Shown: piece by piece, positions 51,909-59,930 of the stretch
How the letters are laid out: every line of letters begins with the position of its first letter
How positions within the stretch are numbered: the stretch's first letter is position 1
Source: Streptomyces katrae
Lineage (GTDB): Bacteria; Actinomycetota; Actinomycetes; Streptomycetales; Streptomycetaceae
Length of the DNA stretch: 64,000 bases
Assembly (NCBI RefSeq): GCF_000717655.1
Contig: NZ_JNZY01000023.1
Coordinates: 82,054-146,053, forward strand
Reading direction: 5' to 3'
Made by a program: the position numbers and the translations under genes
Notes under the pieces: model-generated
The model's database searches: none
Told to the model about the DNA's origin: nothing
The model's input: the letters and a program-made list of their open reading frames with translations, nothing else

Positions 51909-52545
51909 GACCTGACCCGCGGGACCGCCTGACTGCCCTCGCGCACAGCCGCCAGGTCCCTTTCCAGCTCCTCCATGCCCGATATCCGCCTGGAACTCAC
52001 GGGTGCTGAGCAGCTGTTATCCATCATCGAACGCCCGGACAGCTGCCCCACCCTGCCGCAGGTGGCCTGCCGGTCGGAGGCGGAGGCATGCGGTGCTGGC
52101 AGTCGCGTGGCGCAGCGCCGAGGCTGGCCCGCAGGGTGTGCTCGCGGTCACCTGCGTGACCTCCTCCTAAGGGCTGTCCCGTAATCCCCGGTGGATCAGC
52201 GTGCGGCGTCGGATGCGGTGCATCGCAAGGCGGAGGAGCGTCCGCATACTGGGCGTATTCGGGCGTTCCGACAACGCGGCGAGGCGGCGTAGCCGGCTCG
52301 TGGTAGCGGAAGAGACACTTCCCGGGTGAAGGAGAGGAGCCGGCCCTACCTGCCTGTCCGTGTCGAGAGCGGCTGTCACGCGTGGTTGCCCAGGCTGCTC
52401 AGCCGACTGCGAAGCCGTGACGTGTTTCCTGGCACAGCATCCGCCTGCTCCAGCCTCAGTGGGGCAGTGGTGCAGTGGTGCAGTGGTGCAGTGGTGCAGC
52501 CTGAGAGTGACGTGCCTGCGGCGGGCACCCGGGCAGGCGTGGTCA
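51909..52545. other. 0.6-kb stretch without a supported gene
   Basis: No convincing gene. It starts with the degraded 5' end of the HNH gene and contains GGGCTGTCCCGTAA near 52171, a sequence resembling an IS terminus, and the 8-bp tandem repeat at 52465-52496 close to the TIG-ice-binding gene end. Confidence 0.35.
52465..52496. repeat. Four perfect 8-bp tandem repeats
   Basis: CAGTGGTG repeats four times without change at 52465-52496, followed by a partial CAG. It is a short microsatellite about 50 bases downstream of the 3' end of the TIG-ice-binding gene and may vary in copy number. Confidence 0.85.
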
Positions 52546-53862
52546 TTACCAGGGGCGGCTGATGGTGTTGGTGTCGAGGGTGACCGAGCCGTTGATGGCC
52601 AGGGCCTGTCCCTGGATGGTTACGCCGGCGTTTACGGTGATGGATGTCAGGGCCAGGATCCTTCCCGCAAAGACGGTGTCGGTGCCAAGAGTGGCTGAGC
52701 TTCCGATTTGCCAGATCACGTTCCTGGCCGTGGCGCCGTTGATGAGGAGCACGCGGCTGGCCGTTGCCGTGGTCAACGTGGATCCGATTTGGAGAACCCA
52801 TTCGGCGTTGCGGTCGCCCTGGGCGTCCAGGGTGAGCGTGCCGGTGAGAGCGAGGGACGTGGGGGCGTTGTAGACGCCGGGGGCCAGCGTCAGGCCGCCG
52901 AGGTCTCCGGAAAGGCCGGCGTCCGGGAGCTGGGCGACGGCAGTGTCGTAGGTGGCGATGAGATCGGCGTGAGCCTGAAGGGCGTCAGCGTCAGTGATGT
53001 GGATGGTGCCGTGAACCTGACCGGGCGGGAATCCGGTGACGGACGTTCCCGGGCTCACCCCGAGATCCCCGGTGACTTCGGAGGGGCCGGTGTTGGTGAC
53101 CGGCGCGCCGCCCAGCACCGCGAAGCGTCCCAGATAGGTGTAGGCGTCCGAAGCGGTCGCGGTGCCGCCGAGAGTGATGACGGAGACGTCGACCGGGCCG
53201 AGTTCTCCGGCTGGGAGCAGTGCGTGGATCTCCGTGTCTGAGGCGATCCGCCAGGACAGGGCGGGCGTGCCACCGAAGGTGACGCCAGTGGTGTAGGAGA
53301 ACGCGGTTCCGGTGATGACGACGAAATTGCCACCGTCCACCGGCCCTTTGTCCGGGGTGACGGCAGTGATGGACGGCGAGTCGAGATAGGTGTAGATGAC
53401 CCCACCGGCGGTTCCGCCCCTGCTTCGTACGGTGATCGTCACCGGACCTGCGGAGACAGCCGCAGGGACGGTGACGGTGAGTTGACCGTCGGAGCCGACG
53501 GTGAAGGCGGCGGCCTGCGCACCGAAGAGGACCTCGTACGTGGTGTAGAGGCCGAGTCCTGTGAGGGTCGCCGTGTTGCCGCCGGTCAAGGGGCCGGCGG
53601 GTGGCGGAAGGAGGCGAAAGGAGGGTGGCGGCAGGTAGTAGAAGCTTCCGACGACGCCCGTTCCGCCGGCGGTGGTGACCGAGACCGGAACGGCGCCGTG
53701 GCCGGAGGGGGTGACGGTGGCGGTGGTGGAGTCGCTGAGGACCGTGAAACTCGCAGCCCGGCGGGAGTCATAGAGCACGCTGGTGGTGCCGGTGAAATGG
53801 CTGCCGGTGAGCGTCACCGCGTCACCCCCACCCGTGGATCCCTGGTTCGGTATGACCGCCAT
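52546..53862 (-). CDS. TIG-repeat protein with C-terminal ice-binding-like (DUF3494) domain
   Basis: A 438-residue protein. Three IPT/TIG domains occupy about 1-77, 78-160 and 161-244 (openings such as PNQGSTGGGDAVTLTG and TPDKGPVDGGNFVVITG). Residues 245-438 are a DUF3494/ice-binding-protein beta-solenoid: RFAVLGGAPVTNTGPSEVTG, DLGVSPGTSVTGFPPG, LAPGVYNAPTSLALTGTLTL and ATARNVIWQIGSSATLGTDT. This fold binds ice in cold-adapted microbes, but many members are adhesins or have unknown ligands. The ATG at 53862 follows AGGGAG; there is no signal peptide. It is divergent from the TIG genes at 54.5 and 55.5 kb. Confidence 0.85.
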   Translation of the reverse strand: MAVIPNQGSTGGGDAVTLTGSHFTGTTSVLYDSRRAASFTVLSDSTTATVTPSGHGAVPVSVTTAGGTGVVGSFYYLPPPSFRLLPPPAGPLTGGNTATLTGLGLYTTYEVLFGAQAAAFTVGSDGQLTVTVPAAVSAGPVTITVRSRGGTAGGVIYTYLDSPSITAVTPDKGPVDGGNFVVITGTAFSYTTGVTFGGTPALSWRIASDTEIHALLPAGELGPVDVSVITLGGTATASDAYTYLGRFAVLGGAPVTNTGPSEVTGDLGVSPGTSVTGFPPGQVHGTIHITDADALQAHADLIATYDTAVAQLPDAGLSGDLGGLTLAPGVYNAPTSLALTGTLTLDAQGDRNAEWVLQIGSTLTTATASRVLLINGATARNVIWQIGSSATLGTDTVFAGRILALTSITVNAGVTIQGQALAINGSVTLDTNTISRPW

Positions 53863-54534
53863 GGGGCGCTCCCTGAGTCTGTCGGCCGGTCGGCGGGCTG
53901 CATCGTCGGCCGGTCCCTGCACCGATGGCCGCAGTGGTTCTCCTCTTCGGAGTAGCCCACTGGCCCACGCACCTGACAAGAGTTGAGGGCATATGTCACC
54001 CGAATGAGGTACGTGTTCGCAGGCGCATATCCAGCCGACACCGCGTGCCGCGCGGCGGCTGCTTCCGTGGCAGAGTGTGACGTTGCCCGGGCCCGCGGCC
54101 TCGCCACCGCAACAATCTCGGATGTTGCAACGAATTAGCATATAAGCAGATCGTCAGCAATACGCCGCCGATGTGCCCTGTTTTCACGCCGTGCGCTCAC
54201 CTGAACGGCTGATTATGCGACGAAAGTCTTGTCGGACTGCCACTCTGCTGGGTTGATTCTCGTGTCAGTATCAGCGGCATTCGAGTCCGCAAACAGACAC
54301 GGGCAAGCCCCCTGATCAGGCGGCAACTGACTCCTGACGGGCTGTACTTCTCGACAGGCCCTGCGCACAGCGCCGACGGCTGCAGACCGTCGACCGGGCA
54401 TCGGCGCAAGGCCATCGAGATGCCACTTGGCCAGTGGACACGAGAGCAGGCTCGCCCTCATCCGGGACGTAAGCGGACCGAACGCCCCATCACTGCTCGG
54501 CAATGTACCGCATTCCGAGCGAGGAGGAACGCTC
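53863..54534. other. Divergent upstream region of two TIG genes
   Basis: 672 bases with no supported gene. It separates the minus-strand TIG-ice-binding gene from the plus-strand TIG gene and should hold both promoters. A locally AT-rich patch lies at 54120-54165. The ribosome-binding site GAGGAGGAAC is at 54521-54530. Confidence 0.5.
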
Positions 54535-55278
54535 ATGCCTATCAGCCCGAACCAGGGATCCAGCGGCGGCGGCACACTCGTCACGATCACCGGCAGCAAC
54601 CTGACCGGCACCACAGCCGTGCGCTTCGGTACGCGACTCGCCACCTCCGTCACCAACGTCTCGCCCACCCAGGTCACCGCCGTCTCCCCCTCCGGCACCG
54701 GAGCGGTCGGCGTCACCGTGACCACCCCGGGAGGGACGAGCAACCCGATCCCGTTCTACTACGTCGGGGCACCGTTCAAGCAGTCCCTCAGCCCGTCTTT
54801 CGGGTCGACCGCGGGCGGCGACACCATCACCATCAACGGCACCGGATTCTCCAGTGCCACCAGCGTCTCCTTCGGTGCCAACACCGCGGTGCCGACGGTG
54901 GTGTCCGACAGCCAGCTCACGGTCGTCGCACCGGCCGGCGCGGCCGGCTCGGTCGGCGTCAGCGTCACCACGGCCGGCGGCACCAACAACGGGCTCTCGT
55001 ACACCTACGTCGCCGCCCCGACGGTGACGGCGGTCGTCCCGGCGCAGGGACCGGAGTCCGGCGGCACCGCGGTGACCCTGACCGGCACCGGCTTCACCAG
55101 CACCAACCAGGTCACGTTCGACGGCAACCCGGCACCCTTCACCGTGATCTCCGACACCTCGCTGTCGGCCGTCACGCCTCCCGGCACCGGCGGTCCCGTC
55201 GACGTCGTCGTGACCAACGACGCAGGCAGCGCCATCCTCGCGGACGCGTTCACCTACATCGCCGGCCCCGGCATCTGA
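54535..55278 (+). CDS. TIG-repeat protein, three domains
   Basis: A 247-residue protein made only of three IPT/TIG domains of about 80 residues, starting MPISPNQGSSGGGTLVTITG, then SLSPSFGSTAGGDTITING and VVPAQGPESGGTAVTLTGTG. Each repeat has the PxxGxxxGGxxVTITGxxL opening, a TAVxFG strand and a closing GGTSNxxxYxY. There is no signal peptide, membrane anchor, LPXTG or catalytic domain. The ATG at 54535 has a strong GAGGAGG. TIG domains mediate protein or carbohydrate binding on cell surfaces; the cellular location here is unclear. Confidence 0.85.
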   Translation: MPISPNQGSSGGGTLVTITGSNLTGTTAVRFGTRLATSVTNVSPTQVTAVSPSGTGAVGVTVTTPGGTSNPIPFYYVGAPFKQSLSPSFGSTAGGDTITINGTGFSSATSVSFGANTAVPTVVSDSQLTVVAPAGAAGSVGVSVTTAGGTNNGLSYTYVAAPTVTAVVPAQGPESGGTAVTLTGTGFTSTNQVTFDGNPAPFTVISDTSLSAVTPPGTGGPVDVVVTNDAGSAILADAFTYIAGPGI

Positions 55279-55359
55279 CCGCTCCTCGGCCGGCAGCCCC
55301 TCAGCGGCCGGCCCGTCCGGAGCGGACGCGATAGCCCATCAGGGCCCGTCCGCCCCCAA

Positions 55360-55394
55360 GCCCCCGGCCCGGAAACCCCACCCGGGCCGGGGGC
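55360..55394. terminator. 13-bp hairpin terminator between TIG genes
   Basis: Arms 55360-55372 and 55382-55394 (GCCCCCGGCCCGG and complement) with a 9-base loop. It lies between two co-oriented TIG genes, so they are probably separate transcripts or the second gene is partly insulated. Confidence 0.7.
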
Positions 55395-55489
55395 CCGCCC
55401 GCCCGCCAAGAGTCAACGGCAGGGCAAGCCCGTCAGCTCTCTTCTCTCCTCGGCCCTCCCGGGCCCGCCCGACACTCTACGGAGACACC

Positions 55490-56545
55490 GTGAAAGACAG
55501 CGCCCCCGCGGCGGGAGCGGTCCGGCCCACCGCCGTCATCGCCGCCGTACCCGTTCTCACCGCGGTCGTACCCAGCACGGGCCCTGCGGCAGGCAGCAAC
55601 AACGTCGTCCTGAACGGCAGCGGCTTCGTCGGAATCACCGCCGTCATGTTCGGCACCAAAGCGGCCCTCGGCTACACGGTCAACTCCCCCACGCAGATCA
55701 CCGCAGTAGCCCCGTCCGGAACCGGCACCGTCGCCGTGACCGTCAAAACGCCCGGCGGAAGCAGCAACTCGGTCCCCTACACCTACGCGGCACAACCCTC
55801 CCTGACCGCCGCCTCGCCGAGCCAGGGACCGTCTTCGGGCGGCACCACCGTCATCCTCACCGGGACCGGCCTCACCGGGGCCACGGCAGTCACCTTCGGC
55901 AGCACACCCGCCACCAGCTACACCGTCAACTCACCCACCCAGATCACCGCCGTCACCCCCGCAGGAACGAGCGCCGTACCCATCACCGTCACCACGCCCG
56001 GGGGTACGACCGGTCCCGTCTACTTCTTCTACCTCAACGCGCCCACCGTCACCACCGTGTCGCCGAGCCAGGGACCGTCTTCGGGTGGCACCACCGTCAT
56101 CCTCACCGGGGCCGACCTCACTGGGGCGACGGCAGTCACCTTCGGCAGCACACCCGCCACCAGCTACACCGTCAACTCACCCACCCAGATCACCGCCGTC
56201 ACCCCCGCAGGAGCGGGCTCCGTAGCCGTGACCGTCACCGGCCCGGGCGGCATCAGCAATTCCGTCATCTACACCTACGTGGCTCCACCGGTCCTCGGCT
56301 CCCTCACCCCCACACAGGGGCCCACCGACGCCGGAGCCGGCGTCACTCTCACCGGCAGCGGTCTGACCACCACGACCGCCGTCCACTTCGGTGCCGCACC
56401 CGCGGCCTTCAACGTGCTGTCCGACACCACGGTTGCAGCGACCGCCCCAGCGGGGGTACCCGGCCCTGTTTCCGTCAACGTGACCACGATCGGTGGCACC
56501 AGCAACTCCCTCACCTACACCCGTGTCGCCGCTCCCTCGATCTAG
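55490..56545 (+). CDS. TIG-repeat protein, four domains
   Basis: A 351-residue protein with a 15-residue leader and four tandem IPT/TIG domains of about 82 residues, each opening with P(S/T)xGPxxGxxxVxLxG and closing with a Y-T/F-Y strand. Repeats 2 and 3 are nearly identical also at DNA level (153-bp copies at 55814 and 56060, five differences), showing recent internal duplication or gene conversion. No signal peptide is visible in KDSAPAAGAVRPTAVIAAV. GTG 55490 follows CGGAGAC. Array length is likely to vary between strains. Function unknown, presumably binding or structural. Confidence 0.85.
   Translation: MKDSAPAAGAVRPTAVIAAVPVLTAVVPSTGPAAGSNNVVLNGSGFVGITAVMFGTKAALGYTVNSPTQITAVAPSGTGTVAVTVKTPGGSSNSVPYTYAAQPSLTAASPSQGPSSGGTTVILTGTGLTGATAVTFGSTPATSYTVNSPTQITAVTPAGTSAVPITVTTPGGTTGPVYFFYLNAPTVTTVSPSQGPSSGGTTVILTGADLTGATAVTFGSTPATSYTVNSPTQITAVTPAGAGSVAVTVTGPGGISNSVIYTYVAPPVLGSLTPTQGPTDAGAGVTLTGSGLTTTTAVHFGAAPAAFNVLSDTTVAATAPAGVPGPVSVNVTTIGGTSNSLTYTRVAAPSI
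55814..56212. repeat. 153-bp near-identical direct repeat inside the TIG gene
   Basis: 55814-55966 and 56060-56212 differ at five of 153 positions; the last 80 bases are identical. Each copy covers most of one TIG domain. Outside this block the neighbouring repeat units are far more diverged. Confidence 0.9.
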
Positions 56546-56856
56546 ATCGGCACTCCAGACCGCTTGGACGACGCGGGTGCTGCCGACCCTTTACCCCGGA
56601 GGCTCTTTGCCGGTTTTCGTTTCTGTTTTGGGCGCGAATGCTTCGACGCCGGGCGAGTCTGCCGACAGACAAAGGGACCATTGCGCATCACCGTCCGTGA
56701 ATCTGTGAAACCGTGCTCCCCGCATCGCCATGCCTCTGGCCCAAGCGGGTTGACTAGGCCCAAGCCTCCCAGGAATGCGAGAACCTGCGGCGTAACGTGA
56801 CGCTCCCCGACCAGTCATGGCGGACCTCCGCCCGGATCGATCAAGGAGCCGAAACC
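56546..56856. other. Intergenic stretch before the Ig-like gene
   Basis: 311 bases with no supported gene; presumably the promoter region of the secreted Ig-like gene, which has AAGGAG at 56843-56848. Confidence 0.4.
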
Positions 56857-57348
56857 GTGAGACGTTGGCAAGGCCGAAGAATGTGGAAGACCGGCACCAT
56901 CCTGGCGCTGGCCACCGTAGTGGGCCTCGCTTCACCGGCAGCGGCAGCTGTCAACTCGACGACGACGGTCACAGCGTCACCCCCAGCAGCAAACGTCGGG
57001 GTACCCGTGACACTGACCGCGACCGTCACCTGTGCGGCCGACCCCACGGGAGGTCTCGGCGTGACGTTCTTCGACGGCGGCGACATCCTGAACACCGTGC
57101 CCGTCGGCGCGGACGGACAAGCGGAGCACACGACCTCCTTCACGACCACCGGCAGTCACACAATCACGGCCGCATACAACGGGAACGAAAACTGCTTCGC
57201 TTCGAGCAACACGACCGCCGTCGTGGTCTCAGCGGCGCCCACACCCGTCCCCCCCACGCCACCTGCGAACGGGTTCTGCCTACTCGCCTGCGGCGGCCTG
57301 ATCAATTTCACGGTCGGTGACATCAACAACAACATCGAAGTGCACTGA
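56857..57348 (+). CDS. Secreted protein with one bacterial Ig-like domain
   Basis: A 163-residue exported protein. GTG 56857 follows AAGGAGCCGAAACC; residues 1-31 are a signal peptide (VRRWQGRRMWKTG, then ILALATVVGLASPAAAA). Residues 33-122 form a Big_3/5-type Ig-like domain: TVTASPPAANVGVPVTLTAT, GLGVTFFDGGDILNTVPVGA, HTITAAYNGNENCFASS. After a Pro-rich linker comes a short tail, FCLLACGGLINFTVGDINNN, with two Cys. It is the only member of the TIG island with a clear signal peptide. The domain is typical of extracellular adhesion or spacer modules. Confidence 0.8.
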   Translation: MRRWQGRRMWKTGTILALATVVGLASPAAAAVNSTTTVTASPPAANVGVPVTLTATVTCAADPTGGLGVTFFDGGDILNTVPVGADGQAEHTTSFTTTGSHTITAAYNGNENCFASSNTTAVVVSAAPTPVPPTPPANGFCLLACGGLINFTVGDINNNIEVH

Positions 57349-57534
57349 CTTCCCTGACGGCTCAGCGGCGCTGGCCCGGCAGAGGGGCACGCGTTCTCTC
57401 CTGCTACGCATGACGCTACGCCGGACACCTTCCCACCTGCAGCGATCACAGCAACATGACGTCCACCTCACGGTCACCGCGGGCAAGGGCCAACCTCGCG
57501 CTTTCACGTGCGTCCATGCCTTGATCAAATAAAC

Positions 57535-57607
57535 GGAGAGTGCTTCTGACCTGCAACGATGGGATTTGTATAGGGTCCCTTTGGCTGCACGGAAAGAAGC
57601 ACTCTCC
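57535..57607. promoter_or_regulatory. 13-bp inverted repeat in the IS1380 leader
   Basis: GGAGAGTGCTTCT at 57535-57547 is exactly complementary to 57595-57607, which ends two bases before the transposase GTG at 57610. In RNA, pairing would form a stem with a 47-base loop containing the start-proximal AGAAG within the stem, hiding the ribosome-binding site. Confidence 0.6.
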
Positions 57608-57609
57608 AG

Positions 57610-58980
57610 GTGAGCAAGCGTAGCGGGTTGTACCCGCGTGTCCGCGTCGAAGGCGGTGGCAGCAGGGCGGTCTCACAGGCCGGGGCGGTGCGGCTGGTCG
57701 AGACGCTCCGCAAGTCCGGGCTGGACACCGCGATGTCGGTGGCAATGACACCATGGCGCAAGCCGCGGACGGTGCACGACCCGGGCAAGGTCCTGCTGGA
57801 TGTCGCGCTCGCGGTGGCGCTGGGCGGGGACTGCCTGGCCGATGTGGGCATGTTGCGGGCCGAGCCGGCCGTGTTCGGGCCGGTGGCCTCCGACCCGACG
57901 GTCTCCCGGCTGATCGGCAAGCTGGCGGCGGGTGGACAGCGGGTCCTGGCCGCGTTGCGCACCGCCCGTGCTGAAGTACGCGAACACGTCTGGAAGTTGG
58001 CCGGTGACGCGGCGCCGGATGCGGGCGGGCAGGTGATCGTGGACATTGACGGCGTCCTCGTCCTGGCACATTCCGAGAAGCAGGACGCCGCCGCGACCTG
58101 GAAGAAGACGTTCGGGCACCACCCGCTGATGGGGTTCGTCGACCACGGCCGAGGCGGGTCCGGTGAGCCGGTCGTGGGCCTGCTGCGGCCTGGCAACGCG
58201 GGTTCCAACACCGCAGCGGACCACATCGAGGCCACGGCGCTGGCCCTGGCCCAGCTGCCGAAACGGTTGCGGCGGGGACGGCAGACGCTGATCCGTACCG
58301 ACTCCGGCGGCGGCACCCACGAGTTCGCCGCCTGGCTCGCCCGGTGCGGGCGGTGGTTGTCGTACTCGGTCGGCATGACCATCACCGACTCCATCCACCA
58401 GGCCGTCCTGAAGGTGCCGGCCTCCGCCTGGACGCCGGCCGTGGAACCCGACGGCGATGTCCGCGACGGCGCGGTGGCCGAACTCGCCGGTGACTGCCTG
58501 ACGGGCTGGCCGAAGGGGCTGCGGCTGATCGCGCGGAAGGAACGGCCGCACCCTGGCGCCCAGTTGCGCTTCACCGACGCCGACGGGATGCGCTTGACCT
58601 GCTTCGCCACCAACACCGCCGACGAGGCGATCGCCGCCCTCGAACTGCGCCACCGGCAGCGGACCCGCGCCGAGGACCGCATCCGCGCCGCCCGCACCAC
58701 CGGCCTGCGCAACCTCCCCCTCCACGACGCCACGCAGAACCAGATCTGGCTGGAGATCATCCAGGTCCTGGACATGCTTGCCTGGATGCCCCTGCTCGCC
58801 CTGACCGGCCAAGCACGGCTCTGGGAGCCCCGCCGCCTACGACTTCGGCTGTTCTCCACCACCGCCCAGCTCATCATCACCGGCCGTCGCCGCTACCTCC
58901 GCCTCGCCAAGCACTGGCCCTGGACCGGCGTGATCACCGATGCCCTGGATCGGCTCCAGGCCCTTCCGAACCCCGGCTGA
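57610..58980 (+). CDS. IS1380 family transposase, intact
   Basis: A 456-residue transposase. The opening SRAVSQAGAVRLVETLRKSG, the KVLLDVALAVALGGDCLADV segment, the first catalytic Asp in VIVDIDGVLVLAHSEKQDAA, the second in TLIRTDSGGGTHEFAAWLA, and the RLFSTTAQLIITGRRRYLRL C-terminus are all characteristic. Length is normal and no frameshift is seen, so it may still be active. Start GTG 57610, possibly controlled by the upstream hairpin. I could not fix the terminal inverted repeats or the target duplication. Confidence 0.9.
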   Translation: MSKRSGLYPRVRVEGGGSRAVSQAGAVRLVETLRKSGLDTAMSVAMTPWRKPRTVHDPGKVLLDVALAVALGGDCLADVGMLRAEPAVFGPVASDPTVSRLIGKLAAGGQRVLAALRTARAEVREHVWKLAGDAAPDAGGQVIVDIDGVLVLAHSEKQDAAATWKKTFGHHPLMGFVDHGRGGSGEPVVGLLRPGNAGSNTAADHIEATALALAQLPKRLRRGRQTLIRTDSGGGTHEFAAWLARCGRWLSYSVGMTITDSIHQAVLKVPASAWTPAVEPDGDVRDGAVAELAGDCLTGWPKGLRLIARKERPHPGAQLRFTDADGMRLTCFATNTADEAIAALELRHRQRTRAEDRIRAARTTGLRNLPLHDATQNQIWLEIIQVLDMLAWMPLLALTGQARLWEPRRLRLRLFSTTAQLIITGRRRYLRLAKHWPWTGVITDALDRLQALPNPG

Positions 58981-59279
58981 CCAGCACATTCTCATCCCTG
59001 CGAGCAGCACCAGCCCACCGGAGCCGTGGAACCCGGCGCGCACCCGACGCGACAGCCGGGCCCCCAAGCTGCCCAGACTCCGAAAATCCCGACAACACTC
59101 ACCACAAAGGGTCCTCAGCAAGCTGACGAGCCCTCATGAACGACCGAAGTTAGGGGTGTTGCAAAATTTCCGACGGACGGCGCGAGTCGATATCGGCGAC
59201 ACGCGGTTGTCAGTGCCCTCAAGTAGGTTCTCTCCGTTCGGCCCGACAAGTGGGCCGCCGAGCTGAGGGACTCGTCGTA

Positions 59280-59765
59280 GTGAGCATCTACCTGCACTTT
59301 CGCGCCGTGGCTGAGTCCGACATCCGGGACGACCACACCTGGCTCGCTGCATTCATGTCTGAGGCTTGGGAAGACCACGTCGACGAGTACGCAGCGGGAA
59401 TCGCCTGCTCGATCAACAAGGGCTGGGACTCTGTCAACGACCTCTATACCGCAGCGGATGCCCTCGATGGATACTCCGACGAGCCCTGGATACTGCCGAT
59501 CTACGGTGGCCGCCCCGTGCCACACAGCGCTGATGCCGACCCCTCCGATCCCCCGCTGATGCTTCTGGAGCCGCCTGGGGTGTCACAGGCCGCACATTTC
59601 CTTGCAACCGTCCCTTTCGACGAGCTGTGGAACGTTGTCGGCGCCAGCTTCAGTGCCCTCGGCTGGAGCAGCCAGGAATTCCTCGACCACCACAGGGATC
59701 TCCAAGGGTTCTACGGGCGGGCGGCTTCGGCAGGCCACGCCGTGGTCAAAGCGGTGTGGGCTTGA
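59280..59765 (+). CDS. DUF1877 family protein
   Basis: A 161-residue soluble protein of the DUF1877 (YfbM-like) family: the GTG-initiated N-terminus SIYLHFRAVAESDIRDDHTW, then EYAAGIACSINKGWDSVNDL, a Tyr-rich centre ILPIYGGRPVP and the C-terminal helix QEFLDHHRDLQGFYGRAAS. Family members are small cytoplasmic proteins of unknown role, common near mobile DNA and toxin-immunity loci. GAGGGA upstream supports GTG 59280. The ORF is intact; an IS5 fragment follows it on the opposite strand. Confidence 0.8.
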   Translation: MSIYLHFRAVAESDIRDDHTWLAAFMSEAWEDHVDEYAAGIACSINKGWDSVNDLYTAADALDGYSDEPWILPIYGGRPVPHSADADPSDPPLMLLEPPGVSQAAHFLATVPFDELWNVVGASFSALGWSSQEFLDHHRDLQGFYGRAASAGHAVVKAVWA

Positions 59766-59783
59766 AACGTGGCCACGTGCTGG

Positions 59784-59930
59784 TTACAGCCACTCGTTGA
59801 TGGCTGCGACCAGCACGGCCGCTTCGTAGCGGACGGCGAGTTTGTCGTACCGGGTGGCGACAGCGCGGTTCCTCTTGAGGCGGTTGATCCCGCACTCGAC
59901 CGTGCGGTCTCGCGCACGGCACCGGCAGGG
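59784..59930 (-). pseudogene. IS5 family transposase, C-terminal fragment
   Basis: The minus strand reads [42 protein letters not shown] and stops at 59784. The E-x-xxNRLKxxRxxATRYDKxxxxY block is the end of IS5/IS1182-type DDE domains, containing the last catalytic Glu. Nothing of the N-terminal part precedes it. Confidence 0.7.

Noticed and set aside
52171..52185. IS end motif GGGCTGTCCCGTAA
   Set aside because: It resembles terminal repeats of some Streptomyces elements, but no partner inverted repeat or transposase was found nearby.
57525..58880. Long minus-strand frames opposite the IS1380 transposase
   Set aside because: They mirror the transposase codon pattern and have no motifs.
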